NCBI RefSeq assembly: GCF_963677125.1
Contig: NZ_OY781882.1
Span: 1,124,501 to 1,188,500, forward strand
Direction of reading: 5' to 3'
DNA: 64,000 bases
DNA from: an uncultured Desulfobacter sp.
Lineage (GTDB): Bacteria; Desulfobacterota; Desulfobacteria; Desulfobacterales; Desulfobacteraceae
Shown one piece after another: positions 1 through 9,336 of this stretch. The notes beneath the pieces are model-generated. The model was not told the DNA's origin and did not search any database. It saw only the letters and a list, made by a program, of their open reading frames with translations. Both the position numbers and the translations under genes were made by a program. The number at the start of each line of letters is the position of its first letter. Within the stretch, counting starts at the first letter, position 1.

Positions 1-1
1 G

Positions 2-340
2 CCGGAAAATGTGTTGTTCCCTCTGGAATACATCAGCTATGTAAAATCCAAACTCACACACCGACTTGAAGATGATCAGGTGGACCAGGTAGTTCAAGCA
101 ATAGAGCAATTTCGTTTTGACCGATCGCTGAAAACGCATATTAACCACGCCCGACATGTTAAAGAACTGATGGCAGAGAAGAAGAAGGTAAACCTGTGCC
201 CTAAATGCGGGAGTCCGCTTGTGGTCCGGATAGCGAAAAAGGGGCCAAATGCTGGGAATGAATTTTGGGGCTGCTCAGATTTTCCCAAGTGCCGGTATAC
301 AGCTCCGATGGAAAGTAGCGTGAAAAGTGACGAGGACTGA
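2..340 (+). CDS. C-terminal part of a NERD-type protein with a topoisomerase-like zinc ribbon (5' end outside window)
   Basis: The reading frame is open from base 2, so the gene starts before the window; the GTG at 11 is probably internal. The visible tail has a helical stretch followed by a four-cysteine ribbon, CPKCGSPLV...FWGCSDFPKC, at about residues 63-95 of the visible part. This ribbon plus the preceding Tyr-rich helix is the usual end of nuclease-related-domain (NERD) proteins carrying a topoisomerase C4 zinc finger, which are thought to act on nucleic acid. The nuclease domain itself is not visible, so the family call rests on the tail only. It is followed directly by an intergenic repeat copy. 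Confidence 0.6.
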   Translation, partial: PENVLFPLEYISYVKSKLTHRLEDDQVDQVVQAIEQFRFDRSLKTHINHARHVKELMAEKKKVNLCPKCGSPLVVRIAKKGPNAGNEFWGCSDFPKCRYTAPMESSVKSDED

Positions 341-437
341 TATCAAAGTTGGCTGACCCTAATCCCCAGACAGGCAAGAATAACAAAACAAGTCAACGCC
401 TGCATTGACAAGTGTCTCTGCCAAAACTTATAGACAA
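338..437 (+). repeat. Dispersed intergenic repeat, copy A1
   Basis: This stretch after the stop of the NERD gene matches 8195-8302 over about 100 bp at roughly three quarters identity by eye. Shared blocks are TATCAAAG, CCCAGACAGG, AAGAATAAC, AGTCAACGCC and ATAGACAAA. It is non-coding. It is probably also related to the copies at 3639 and 5960, which share the ATGGTAT start and ATAGAC end. Confidence 0.5.
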
Positions 438-462
438 AGTACACTCCCGTAATTCCTCAAAA

Positions 463-3400
463 TTATCTGTTTTTTGGGGCTTCATCCAACACGCTTCTAA
501 CCATCTGAGCCATATTTGATTTCACAACAGGTTTCATTAAAAAACCTTTTACCCCTAATGATTTGGCTTGTTCCTTGTTAACCCTTTCGCTGAACCCTGT
601 ACAGATGATAATCGGGATATCCGGCCTTATTGCCAACATCTCTTTGGCAAGTTGATCACCGGTCATGTTCGGCATTGACATATCTGTGACCACTAAATCG
701 AAGCGGGATGCATCTGCTGCAAACGCCTCAAATGCTTCAACTGAATTGATTCGATGGTTTACTTGATAACCAAGACGCTCAAGAATCTGTTTTTCAAGGT
801 TTGCAACAGATTCTTCATCATCCACCAGCAGAATACGCTCTCCTTTCCCATGCGGAATTTTCAACGTATTAATGGTTACCGGCTCAATCGTTTGATCCAT
901 CAGGGGAAGATACACATGAAACTTTGTTCCTTTGTCGATTTCGCTGGAAACTGTTATTGTTCCGCCATGTTCACTAACGATACCATGAACAACAGAAAGC
1001 CCAAGCCCTGTTCCTTTCCCGTGTTTTTTGGTCGTAAAATATGGATCGAAGATCTTATTCTGAATATCACGAGACATTCCGTGTCCTGTGTCAGAGACAG
1101 ATAAAACAGCATATTTGTCAGATTGAATATCGCTGTCGGGAAGTTCCCCTGTTTCCCCCGTTGTTTCTTTAAGGGTGACTGAAATTTTTCCCCCGTTGGC
1201 CTCCACAGAATGAAATGCGTTGGTAATCAGATTCATCGCAACCTGATGTATCTGTGTAGGGTCTGCCATAACAAAGCCGCAGTCTGCCTGGATGCTTTGT
1301 TTGATTTCAACGTAAGAGGGAATTGTTGATTTGGAAAGCTTCAACACTTCTTTGAGAACAGACTGAATACGAGTTGGCATCTTTTTCTGATCCGACTGAC
1401 GGCTGAAGGCAAGTATCTGCTGCACCAGATCCCGTCCTCTTTCCCCGGCCTTGTAAATTTCTTCAGCATTTTCTCGTTCAATACTATTTGACGGTAGATC
1501 TTCAAGAAGCAGTTCAGACATCCCTATGATTGGACATAAAATATTGTTAAAATCATGTGCGATTCCGCCAGCCAAATTTCCAATGGACTCAACCCTCTGA
1601 GCCTGTCTGATTTGAGTCTGCAAGTTGATCTTTTCCTGCTGAAACCGAAACTGTTGAATATGCTCCCAGGTGCTTACCATCAAAAAAGTCAATTGCTGGG
1701 TGTCAATCTCCAGATAGGGGGTCGGTTTATTGGCTACCGCAGCAACGGCAACAATCCGATCCGCGTCAAACACAGGCACTGACATGAAACGGGAAATATT
1801 TACATGGCCATCCGGATATCCCTTTCTTGATGGATGGTTCTCATTGAAATCATTTAAAATGATTGGTTGACGATTTCTCACGGGTTCACCCCAGATGCCC
1901 GCTTCAGCGATTGGAAATTTGATGGGTTTGTCGTGGATCGCACACTCAACCATGGCACTCGTTGACCAGTTGTGAATCTGCATCTCCTTTTCATCTGGGG
2001 AGAGATACCCCAAAAAGCCGAGTTTACTGTCTGAAAGCTCTAACATTCTTTCTAAAACATATCCGAATATTTTCTTTTCAGAGGCATCCGGCATGACCGC
2101 AATTTCATTGCTGATATCCAGGCGGATTCTGTTTATTTTGTTTTCCTGCTCCGCTTTTTTTCGTTTGGTAATATCCAGGAACACGACAATACCATAAATG
2201 ATTTCCCCCTTTTCATTTTTTATCGGTGCCGCATTGGCCCACACAATTCTGTCTTCCTGATCCGGCCGTTTTACAATAAATTCTTCGGAACAGGTTTCAC
2301 CAAACAGTATGGCACGGGCCAGCGGCACCTCATCTTCTTTGTATGGGGTCCCATCAAAATGCAGTATCTGCCAACTGGCCACATATTGTTCTATGCCAAC
2401 ACCATCGACTATTTTTGCTCTGGCCTCACCTCTGATGTTCAATGCTGAATCATTCACGTAAATCAGTTTTCCGTCAGGCGCTTTTGCAATGGCAATGCCA
2501 GCCTGGCTGTAGTCCATGGCGGCTTGGAACATGGCTTTACTTTCCAGCAGGGCTTCATTCGTTTTTTGATGTGATTCAATTTCATTTTTCAAATGGTCTG
2601 TGCGTCTTTTGACTTCTCTTTTCAAAAACAATATGCCCAAAAAACACAATGCAACGATAACGGGGACAATGATGCTCAATATCAGCTTAAGTGTCTCCCA
2701 AAAATTAAGAGTTGGTTTTGGCAGAATGGGCCCGAACCATTTATTGTAAAGTTTTTCATAGGTGCCGTTTGCGATAACAAGCATTAACCCCTCATTAATG
2801 TGCTGGAGTAAGTCTTTATTCCCTTCTGAAACCGCTATGCAGAATTTTTGTTCAAACCCAGCCAGTGGATGAATGATCGGCTTCAGGTCTTTATCTTTAA
2901 TCGAGCTAACGTCAATAATACTTGTTATTCCTAATTTTTTGATTAACTGGTGCCCCACCAACTGCTGTATGATGACGGCATCTGCTTTGCCGTTTGAAAG
3001 ATCGTTAAAGGCCTGCTCAAAACTTGGGGTGAGTACCAAGTTATCTGTCAGTTCGTTCTTAACCGCATATTCGTGTGCGGTATCTCCATTCATCACAAGG
3101 ACCTGTTTATTTTTCAGATCAGACTCACTCCGAATAGAAGTTTCGCCTTTTCGGACGAAAATAGTACCGTGCATTCTTATATACGGGGCTGAAAAATCAA
3201 AGTAGGTGTCACGTTTCAAAGAGTAAGACACCAAGGGCAGGACATCGATCTTTCTATCAATTAATTTTTGTTTGATCTGGTTCCAAGGACCCACTTCAAA
3301 TGAGATATTCAATCCCGATGCAAGAGCGACTTCTTTCAGCAGTTCAACTGAAAAACCATCCGCCTCGCCACCTTCTTTGACGATAGAAAATGGAGGGTAA

Positions 3401-3522
3401 TCAAATTCACTGGCAGATTTAATAACGTGCTGTAAACCTTCATGGCCACTGCTGCCAGTTGCAGAAATAACGATTAATAATATTGGAATGATAAACAGAT
3501 TAAATTTAGTTCGATTCATCAT
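463..3522 (-). CDS. Hybrid sensor histidine kinase with periplasmic solute-binding, PAS, GAF and receiver domains
   Basis: This 1019-residue inner-membrane kinase begins with a hydrophobic signal segment (about residues 8-26). A periplasmic SBP_bac_3-type amino-acid-binding domain follows (about 35-265), then a transmembrane helix (about 278-300), a PAS domain (about 325-455) and a GAF domain (about 480-625). The histidine kinase core has the H-box GGIAHDFNN with the phospho-accepting His near 656, then N, G1 (DTGHGM) and G2 (GTGLGLS) boxes. A C-terminal receiver has an acidic pair in LLVDDEE and the phospho-acceptor Asp in VVTDMSMP near 947. Family knowledge: the external ligand is probably a polar amino acid or similar small solute. 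No separate response regulator is adjacent, so output is likely through an unlinked partner. The gene is monocistronic, with about 290 bp of non-coding DNA upstream. Confidence 0.9.
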   Translation of the reverse strand: MMNRTKFNLFIIPILLIVISATGSSGHEGLQHVIKSASEFDYPPFSIVKEGGEADGFSVELLKEVALASGLNISFEVGPWNQIKQKLIDRKIDVLPLVSYSLKRDTYFDFSAPYIRMHGTIFVRKGETSIRSESDLKNKQVLVMNGDTAHEYAVKNELTDNLVLTPSFEQAFNDLSNGKADAVIIQQLVGHQLIKKLGITSIIDVSSIKDKDLKPIIHPLAGFEQKFCIAVSEGNKDLLQHINEGLMLVIANGTYEKLYNKWFGPILPKPTLNFWETLKLILSIIVPVIVALCFLGILFLKREVKRRTDHLKNEIESHQKTNEALLESKAMFQAAMDYSQAGIAIAKAPDGKLIYVNDSALNIRGEARAKIVDGVGIEQYVASWQILHFDGTPYKEDEVPLARAILFGETCSEEFIVKRPDQEDRIVWANAAPIKNEKGEIIYGIVVFLDITKRKKAEQENKINRIRLDISNEIAVMPDASEKKIFGYVLERMLELSDSKLGFLGYLSPDEKEMQIHNWSTSAMVECAIHDKPIKFPIAEAGIWGEPVRNRQPIILNDFNENHPSRKGYPDGHVNISRFMSVPVFDADRIVAVAAVANKPTPYLEIDTQQLTFLMVSTWEHIQQFRFQQEKINLQTQIRQAQRVESIGNLAGGIAHDFNNILCPIIGMSELLLEDLPSNSIERENAEEIYKAGERGRDLVQQILAFSRQSDQKKMPTRIQSVLKEVLKLSKSTIPSYVEIKQSIQADCGFVMADPTQIHQVAMNLITNAFHSVEANGGKISVTLKETTGETGELPDSDIQSDKYAVLSVSDTGHGMSRDIQNKIFDPYFTTKKHGKGTGLGLSVVHGIVSEHGGTITVSSEIDKGTKFHVYLPLMDQTIEPVTINTLKIPHGKGERILLVDDEESVANLEKQILERLGYQVNHRINSVEAFEAFAADASRFDLVVTDMSMPNMTGDQLAKEMLAIRPDIPIIICTGFSERVNKEQAKSLGVKGFLMKPVVKSNMAQMVRSVLDEAPKNR

Positions 3523-3638
3523 AGGCCAGACTCATTTTAAAGCGAATTGTAATTGTTTTTATAGAAACGAGACGGTATCCATTTTACATCAGACAACACA
3601 GAAAGCAAGGATGTGAGAGAAATGAAGCAAGTTGAATC

Positions 3639-3745
3639 TGCTCATAATGGTATTTTCCCAGGGGCATCAAGGAAAAAATTCGGTCAGCATTACCAGAACG
3701 ATTGAATCCTTTGAAAATCAGTTGACGTTCAGAGCGTTAATAGAC
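3639..3745 (+). repeat. Dispersed intergenic repeat, copy B1
   Basis: This segment matches 5960-6070 closely, including ATGGTATTTTCCC near the start, CGGTCAGCATTACCAGAACG in the middle, TTTGAAAATCAGTTGAC, and a terminal ATAGAC. It lies in the 294-bp gap between the promoter side of the hybrid kinase and the 3' end of the diguanylate cyclase. I see no ORF in it. Between it and the cyclase stop, a CCTCAG/CTGAGG hairpin (about 3760-3780) may end the cyclase transcript, but it lacks a T run. Confidence 0.6.
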
Positions 3746-3816
3746 AGAATGCTCGCCTTCCTCAGGATTTAATCTGAGGCGGGAGTATGTTCACAACATT
3801 CGGACGACATTTTTCA

Positions 3817-5622
3817 TCATTCCTTCATACATATGATTTGATCACGGGTTTCTTTAGCCTTATAAAGTGCTTTGTCAGCCAATTCCAATAGGTATTGAGG
3901 TGATTTTTGGGGACTGGGAGTGATACAAGCAAGCCCCATACTAAAACTAACTCTACCAAAAGGAGACCCACTATGTGGGATATTAAGTGCTTGTACCTGC
4001 TGCCGTATGCTTTCAGCAGTGCTTTTACCTCCTTCCAAAGTTGTAGAAGGCAAAAGAATTACAAATTCTTCACCGCCATAACGCGCCGCGAGGTCTGCCG
4101 GTCGCCTCATAGCCTCTTTGAGAATCGTTCCTACCTTGATAAGGCAATCATCCCCCATTTGGTGACCATAGGTATCATTGTAACGTTTAAAAAAATCAAT
4201 ATCCAGCATTCCAAGGGTAATTTTTTGTCTTTCTCTTGCCGCCCTGTGCCACTCTTTTTCAATAAGACTGTTGAAGAAACGCCGGTTGGCTAAATTGGTC
4301 AACCCGTCCACATTTGCGAGCTCTCTAAGCTTTTGGTTTGTATGTTTCAATTTGAGGTTGACTTGTTCAATCTTCTCTTGTTGGTCTATCCGTTTGCTGA
4401 CCATTTCATTGGCAGTTCGTCCTAGCGTTTTAAGTTCTTCAAACTGAACCTTTTCAAGCTTTATTTGTTCTTTTTTCTTACTGGCGTTTTCAAAAAATGC
4501 CTCGAATTCAGACATATGTTTTTTTACTTGCCACGCATAGTATTTTCCTATCATAAACACAAAGGAAATAGCAAAGATTAGGGTAAGCAGCATAAATGTA
4601 AATTCGCCTATCATTTCCTTTTTTAATCTCTTTTTTAAGAAATCGGTTCTATTTTCCATTATATTGAGATTTACTATCTTTCCTCCAATCCATCCCCAAG
4701 GTAAATAATATTTGGCAAATCCTAACATGTCATACTCGTTACCGTCTTTCCCTATAGTGGAAAGCCTAAAAAAATCGCCGGAAGATTTCAGACTGGTTCG
4801 ATCTATCTGTTCTATAGCTTGCTTGATTGCTGTAGTAGACAAGTTACCAAACCCTAACGTTTTTCCTACGGTTAACTTACCCTCGAGATCCGAAATGAAA
4901 GAGATGTCGTCTTCCATGATATTGTGCTGGCGCTTGGATTCTATGATTTCTTCCTGGATTTCATTTTCAATGTTTTGTATATATTCCCCTGTGCCAATGA
5001 TCCAGTTCAATGGTTCAAAAATCCGAACGTATGAAGTCTTTTTCCTGCTTTTACTGGGATCTTTTGAAACAGGCCATGCGTATTCCAAGAATCCCCCTCC
5101 TGCTGTTTGAGCCAAGTGAATCATTTCCCGAACGATTCGTTTTCCGTTGGAATCTTCAAGGTTAAGCCAGGAAAGGCCTTCCTGAGACAAATCCGGTGGA
5201 TATAATTCTACCCTCCCTTTGGTCGAAAGAATGAAAAAATATCCTCCTTCACTAAAAAGGCGAACACATTGTAATTGGTCATGAATTAGATCGGCTATTT
5301 GCAGAGGCTCCATGGTGTGTTCATGCATATGATATTCTGTTTCCACCATGCTAAAAACTATGTCCATCGCTGATTTGATTGAACGTTTAAGCCTCTTGAT
5401 TTTTACGGCATGCAGGGCGTTGCATATTTCATAATCAATTTTCACTTCCATTTTTAATTGCTGTTTAATATCAGCCAAATGGAGATTCCTTCCAGCTTCA
5501 ATTTTCCGCTTGATGTCAATGTACTGGAAGCCCATAAAAAATAATGATGGTATTAGGCCAAAACAAATAATGATAAATAGGGACAGTCGAATAGGGATTT
5601 CTGAAATTTTAAAAGTTTTCAT
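3817..5622 (-). CDS. Membrane-bound Cache-domain diguanylate cyclase
   Basis: The protein has 601 residues. An N-terminal membrane helix (about 12-32) and a second one (about 335-357) bracket a periplasmic Cache-type sensor, with blocks such as GGYFFILSTKG, a Tyr-Pro-Pro stretch and a WIIGTGEYI end. A coiled-coil linker leads into a GGEEF domain. The active-site motif RYGGEEF is near residue 515. An inhibitory RxxD site (RPAD) lies exactly five residues before GGEEF, so product inhibition by cyclic di-GMP should be intact. The enzyme makes cyclic di-GMP from two GTP in response to an extracytoplasmic ligand. No EAL or HD-GYP domain is present, so it should be a synthase only. The 540-bp upstream gap (5623-6163) holds a repeat copy and otherwise AT-rich DNA. 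Confidence 0.92.
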   Translation of the reverse strand: MKTFKISEIPIRLSLFIIICFGLIPSLFFMGFQYIDIKRKIEAGRNLHLADIKQQLKMEVKIDYEICNALHAVKIKRLKRSIKSAMDIVFSMVETEYHMHEHTMEPLQIADLIHDQLQCVRLFSEGGYFFILSTKGRVELYPPDLSQEGLSWLNLEDSNGKRIVREMIHLAQTAGGGFLEYAWPVSKDPSKSRKKTSYVRIFEPLNWIIGTGEYIQNIENEIQEEIIESKRQHNIMEDDISFISDLEGKLTVGKTLGFGNLSTTAIKQAIEQIDRTSLKSSGDFFRLSTIGKDGNEYDMLGFAKYYLPWGWIGGKIVNLNIMENRTDFLKKRLKKEMIGEFTFMLLTLIFAISFVFMIGKYYAWQVKKHMSEFEAFFENASKKKEQIKLEKVQFEELKTLGRTANEMVSKRIDQQEKIEQVNLKLKHTNQKLRELANVDGLTNLANRRFFNSLIEKEWHRAARERQKITLGMLDIDFFKRYNDTYGHQMGDDCLIKVGTILKEAMRRPADLAARYGGEEFVILLPSTTLEGGKSTAESIRQQVQALNIPHSGSPFGRVSFSMGLACITPSPQKSPQYLLELADKALYKAKETRDQIICMKE

Positions 5623-5959
5623 AATGCGGTCTTTTTGAGGAGGTTCGTCTGTGTATTTTTGAACAAATCATTATTGATTCAAATCAAGGTAACTTTTTTA
5701 ACAACGTCCTCCCGCTATTCGGTAAATAAGCAGCAAACCGCAAGATAATATTTTTTTAGAATAAGGCGCCGTCCTTCTGGTTTAGGAGGGGAGAAACATC
5801 CAACAAGACAGTTTTACATAGGTAGTGTAAAAATTCTGAACCTAATTTGAAACAGAATATCATATCTTGTTGTTCGATTCAAATCTTCAGAACCCTATTT
5901 ATATAAACTCGGTACTATTCCCAAAATCATTATAAACAATCTAATATAACAAAAAATTG

Positions 5960-6070
5960 ACTGAGCATTTATGGTATTTTCCCCGAGTCCTCAAGGAACC
6001 GATCCGGTCAGCATTACCAGAACGACTGAACCATTTGAAAATCAGTTGACATTCAGAGGGCTCATAGACA
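5960..6070 (+). repeat. Dispersed intergenic repeat, copy B2
   Basis: This is the best partner of copy B1. It opens with ACTGAGCATTTATGGTAT, an 18-bp string that recurs exactly at 13912-13929, and ends with CTCATAGAC. It sits in the gap 5623-6163 between the Cache cyclase promoter and the 3' end of the antiporter gene. The rest of that gap is AT-rich and I see no gene in it. Confidence 0.6.
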
Positions 6071-6163
6071 TTATTGTTCTGTCTTCTTCCTCACCTGCAT
6101 TTGCTAAAGTTAGCTTTGCTATGCATTGAATTTAGATGGGACGCTATCAAAGATAAATTTAAA

Positions 6164-7948
6164 TTAAATTCTTAAGAAAAGAAAACATAATGACATAATG
6201 ACTGTAGGAATAAATGCATAAATTAGTAGGAGTATTGGAGAGATTCCGTTACTAAAATATTTTTTCAATAAGGCCTGTCCAGCAGGGTTTGGGGCATTAG
6301 CAATCACGGTAAGGCCACCACCAGTAACAGCACCGGACACCACGGCATATTTCAGACTATTTGTGAGACCGGGTACCAAGGTACTCAAGTAAGTTATGGC
6401 CGCATTGTCGTTAAAGGCTGTGAGTATTATTGCGCTCAACATAAGGGGAAGTTCTCCCAGGCTGCCGAGTACTGGCGCAATCCACCACCCTTGGAGACCA
6501 CCGTGGATAACCAGCCCTCCCAGAAAAAAGCCTACTAACATCGGAGACTTCAAGTTGACATTATTTTGGAATGGCCAGGTCACATGGCTAAAGCCAATAA
6601 AAAATAGCATGCCTGAAACAAAGATAGCCGGATAGTGTGCATTAGCAATGGTCCAAACCATAAAGACAACATGGACTGCAATAATCCATCCAGGAACGTC
6701 GCCTAATCGTTGATCCCAGTTAGGATCAACGAGCATGGGCCGTTTATCTCTTGGCAGCATCCCTGGTGTGGAAACACTCATTTGTTGGATTTTAAGATTT
6801 TCAAACTCCTGTTCAAACGTGTCAGCCAGCAAAATATGGTCTGCGTCATCTATTTCACAATTTATCATTGTGGACTTTTTGGCGGAGTATTTAATCCTTT
6901 GAAATTCATCGTGCAAATCATCACTGATACGCTTTTCAGCTATTTTAAGATCATTTTTAATAGAATCGCTGTGAATATATTTGTCCTTGATCTCAGCTTT
7001 GAGCACCGTTAACTTAAATTTTTTTTCAAGTGCGCGAAGTTCTTTTTTGAACACAAGAAAAACCAGTGAATTGCAAATAATAATGCCTACAACGGCCTTC
7101 CAGCCAAAGGTGGTAAACATGAAGGCAAAATCCCAGCCCCATGGTGCCGCGACCATAAGAACCGGAGGTGCTGCAAAATGGGTAAAGGTTCCACCAACCG
7201 AAATATTAACAAACAGCAACGCGATAGTAGCATATTTAAATTTATGACTTGGCTGTAAATCGTAGAATTTTCGGGCAAGCAGCATGGCTGAAATAGTCAT
7301 TGCCGCCGGTTCAGTTATGAATGAGCCCAGGATCGGTCCCAGGGTCATAATGGTCAACCACCAGGCAGCCAAAGTTCCTTGAAAAATTTTTGCTACACGA
7401 CTCATAATTTTTTCAGAAAAATATAAAATAGGGCGAGAGGAAGCAAGGGTCATGATAACGACAACAAACATGGGCTCCGTGTAATTGACACCGCTAATAT
7501 AGTGGACACAGGTGCCCCAGTCGTAAAAAAGAACTATCGCAACAGTCAGCACCACGGCCCACAAGCCAAATACAACCTCAACTTCGCCTAGAAAGTGAAA
7601 TATTTCCGCACGGAGACTGGTGGATGTTTCTGAAGCCTTGCCCACTTCTATTTTTTTTTGATGTTCGGATTTCCATTTATGTGCATAATAGAGAAATTTA
7701 CTACTGAGAAAGGTATGGACTACAGCGGCCAAAAAAATAAGGGTGGCGACTATGTTAAAAGGAGTATGATGAATTCGATGCTTCAGGATTGCGCCTATAC
7801 CATCAACACCACCATCATTATAACTGGCAAAACTTGGTGGAAGTATTTGACCAGCCATATCAGGGACTAATTCTTCCCCACCTGCATTCGCAAAGGTGGC
7901 AGTCAGTAAAACAAAAATTATAAACATGATTGAAAATCGTAATTTCAT
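6164..7948 (-). CDS. Putative Na+/H+ antiporter (PF07399-like)
   Basis: The protein has 594 residues with a cleavable-looking signal sequence (residues 1-22, ending FANAGG) and about a dozen hydrophobic segments. A hydrophilic cytoplasmic loop, rich in Lys, Glu and Asp, lies at about residues 310-405. Recognisable blocks are EIFHFLGEVEVVFGLWAV, the glycine-rich NISVGGTFTHFAAPPVLMVA, and NDNAAITYLSTLVPGL. Asp and Asn within membrane segments fit cation/proton exchange in the ion-transporter superfamily. I assign it to the family annotated as putative Na+/H+ antiporter from overall resemblance; the transported ion is not proven by sequence. It is monocistronic. In a marine anaerobe such a protein would serve sodium homeostasis or pH control. 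Confidence 0.7.
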   Translation of the reverse strand: MKLRFSIMFIIFVLLTATFANAGGEELVPDMAGQILPPSFASYNDGGVDGIGAILKHRIHHTPFNIVATLIFLAAVVHTFLSSKFLYYAHKWKSEHQKKIEVGKASETSTSLRAEIFHFLGEVEVVFGLWAVVLTVAIVLFYDWGTCVHYISGVNYTEPMFVVVIMTLASSRPILYFSEKIMSRVAKIFQGTLAAWWLTIMTLGPILGSFITEPAAMTISAMLLARKFYDLQPSHKFKYATIALLFVNISVGGTFTHFAAPPVLMVAAPWGWDFAFMFTTFGWKAVVGIIICNSLVFLVFKKELRALEKKFKLTVLKAEIKDKYIHSDSIKNDLKIAEKRISDDLHDEFQRIKYSAKKSTMINCEIDDADHILLADTFEQEFENLKIQQMSVSTPGMLPRDKRPMLVDPNWDQRLGDVPGWIIAVHVVFMVWTIANAHYPAIFVSGMLFFIGFSHVTWPFQNNVNLKSPMLVGFFLGGLVIHGGLQGWWIAPVLGSLGELPLMLSAIILTAFNDNAAITYLSTLVPGLTNSLKYAVVSGAVTGGGLTVIANAPNPAGQALLKKYFSNGISPILLLIYAFIPTVIMSLCFLFLRI

Positions 7949-8064
7949 GAACGCTACCTTTTCCCCTTATTACGTTTAAGTTAAGCGGATGATGTACGGA
8001 TTTTCTTTAGATCTAAACTAAGAATAAATGGATATTAAAAATAATTTATCCCGTTTTTTTTAAT

Positions 8065-8188
8065 TTGACAACAGGAAAACAAAAACGGTTTATATGCCAT
8101 TAACTTTAGGGAAAAAGTTCCGTTTTGAGTTACGAGCAATGTAACATTCATTGTCAAACCTCAGATTCTTATAAATCTGATTTTTTTT
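8065..8188 (+). ncRNA. Candidate small RNA ending at an orphan plus-strand terminator
   Basis: The gap 7949-8406 lies between two minus-strand genes yet holds a good plus-strand terminator (8161-8188). Upstream on the plus strand are TTGACA at 8065-8070 and TATATG at 8091-8096; the 20-nt spacing is longer than ideal. A short GTTAC/GTAAC hairpin follows (about 8127-8145). A transcript of roughly 80-90 nt from near 8103 is the simplest reading. No Rfam family is recognised. The inference rests on the strand-specific terminator and a weak promoter. Confidence 0.3.
8161..8188 (+). terminator. Rho-independent terminator on the plus strand
   Basis: A TCAGATT/AATCTGA stem with a six-base loop is followed directly by eight T residues. 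No plus-strand gene precedes it. On the minus strand it would have A residues 3' of the stem and would not work. Confidence 0.6.
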
Positions 8189-8194
8189 CGAAGA

Positions 8195-8302
8195 GTTGAC
8201 TTATGGTATCAAAGAGGACCAACCCTGATTCCCAGACAGGTAAGAATAACGAAAGTAGTCAACGCCGTTATTACCAATGATCTCGGTCTAAAATAATAGA
8301 CA
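8195..8302 (+). repeat. Dispersed intergenic repeat, copy A2
   Basis: This is the partner of copy A1, reading TTGACTTATGGTATCAAAG, then CCCAGACAGG, AAGAATAACG, AGTCAACGCC and a terminal AATAGACAAA. Its TTATGGTAT start and ATAGAC end are shared with the B copies, so all may be one family. It follows the orphan terminator at 8161-8188. Confidence 0.5.
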
Positions 8303-8406
8303 AATTGTTGGGTTTGCTTTTACTTAAAAAAAATCCCAGAAATTAGCTTTATCTTATCGTATCTTGTGTCCTCCTTATAAACCTAAATTTATATTTTGAT
8401 TAGCGA

Positions 8407-9336
8407 TCAAGGCGTTAGGGTAAAATTTCGGTTGTCCAGATATGCAGCCACCCGATTTTTTCCATTGTGTTTGGCATGGTATAAAGCTTCATCAGCTTGG
8501 CGAACCAGAGTCGCTTGCTGGTTATTCTTGGGATATTCAGCCACACCAAAACTGCATTGCTGACGACCTGCTTCTCCAAAATCGTGGGCGTCCACAATCC
8601 GCCTGAGCTTGTCTGCTACGGCAATCGCATTTTTTAACGTGGTTTGAGAAAGTAGAATACAAAACTCTTCTCCACCCCATCTGGCAAATACATCTCCTTT
8701 CCTGATGTTCTTAGAGCAAATGGTTGCTACTTGTTTAAGAACAGAATCCCCTACCAAATGTCCAAAAGTATCATTCACTGACTTAAAATTATCAATGTCT
8801 AAAATAATTATGGAAAAGGTGTAGCCATGACAGTTTCCTTTTTTTATTTCTATAGAGAGAAGCTTATTAAACATTGTTTTGTTGTAGCATTGGGTAAGAC
8901 CGTCCGTGCGCGCCTGTTTTTCCTCTATCTTGAGTTGAGTCTCAATAATTGCATTTGCTTCCAGTAATGGAGTGGCATCATATATCAGAATGGCAACTTG
9001 GGTGTCATCCAGAGTATTGATAACGCAATCCTGGCGCATGAAACGAAAAATAGATTTCGTAATTTTTTTCAGTTTGATTGGAATAACGTATTTTTCCACG
9101 GATGCGTTCATGAAAGATGGGGATTTTAGAGTGAACGCGATACGGATTTTACGTTTTAGGATGGAAAATGAAGTATCTGGAAACAATTCTGGCAAGCGCT
9201 TTCCTTGTGCTTTTTCTTGACTGATTCCTGTACGAACGGACAGCCATCTATTCCAGAACAGTAACTTCAAATCCTGATCTGTAATGATAACCCCATTTTC
9301 CAGAGCATCAAGAATGTCAGTTTTTACAAAGGTCAC
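8407..9336 (-). CDS. PAS-GGEEF diguanylate cyclase, third gene of a receiver-CheC-GGEEF operon
   Basis: This soluble protein has 309 residues. An N-terminal PAS domain (about residues 5-115, beginning at ALENGVIITDQDLKLLFWN) is followed by a short coiled coil and a GGEEF domain with the motif RWGGEEF near residue 220. The RxxD inhibitory site (RKGD) lies five residues upstream of GGEEF, as in feedback-controlled enzymes. It should synthesise cyclic di-GMP in the cytoplasm. Its ATG overlaps the stop of the CheC gene by four bases (ATGA type), indicating translational coupling. Context suggests that its activity or its PAS input is tied to the phosphorylation state of the receiver two genes upstream; that link is an inference. 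Confidence 0.9.
   Translation of the reverse strand: MTFVKTDILDALENGVIITDQDLKLLFWNRWLSVRTGISQEKAQGKRLPELFPDTSFSILKRKIRIAFTLKSPSFMNASVEKYVIPIKLKKITKSIFRFMRQDCVINTLDDTQVAILIYDATPLLEANAIIETQLKIEEKQARTDGLTQCYNKTMFNKLLSIEIKKGNCHGYTFSIIILDIDNFKSVNDTFGHLVGDSVLKQVATICSKNIRKGDVFARWGGEEFCILLSQTTLKNAIAVADKLRRIVDAHDFGEAGRQQCSFGVAEYPKNNQQATLVRQADEALYHAKHNGKNRVAAYLDNRNFTLTP

Noticed and set aside
5623..6163. Cyclic di-GMP riboswitch before the Cache cyclase
   Set aside because: No GEMM-like core was seen on the minus strand.
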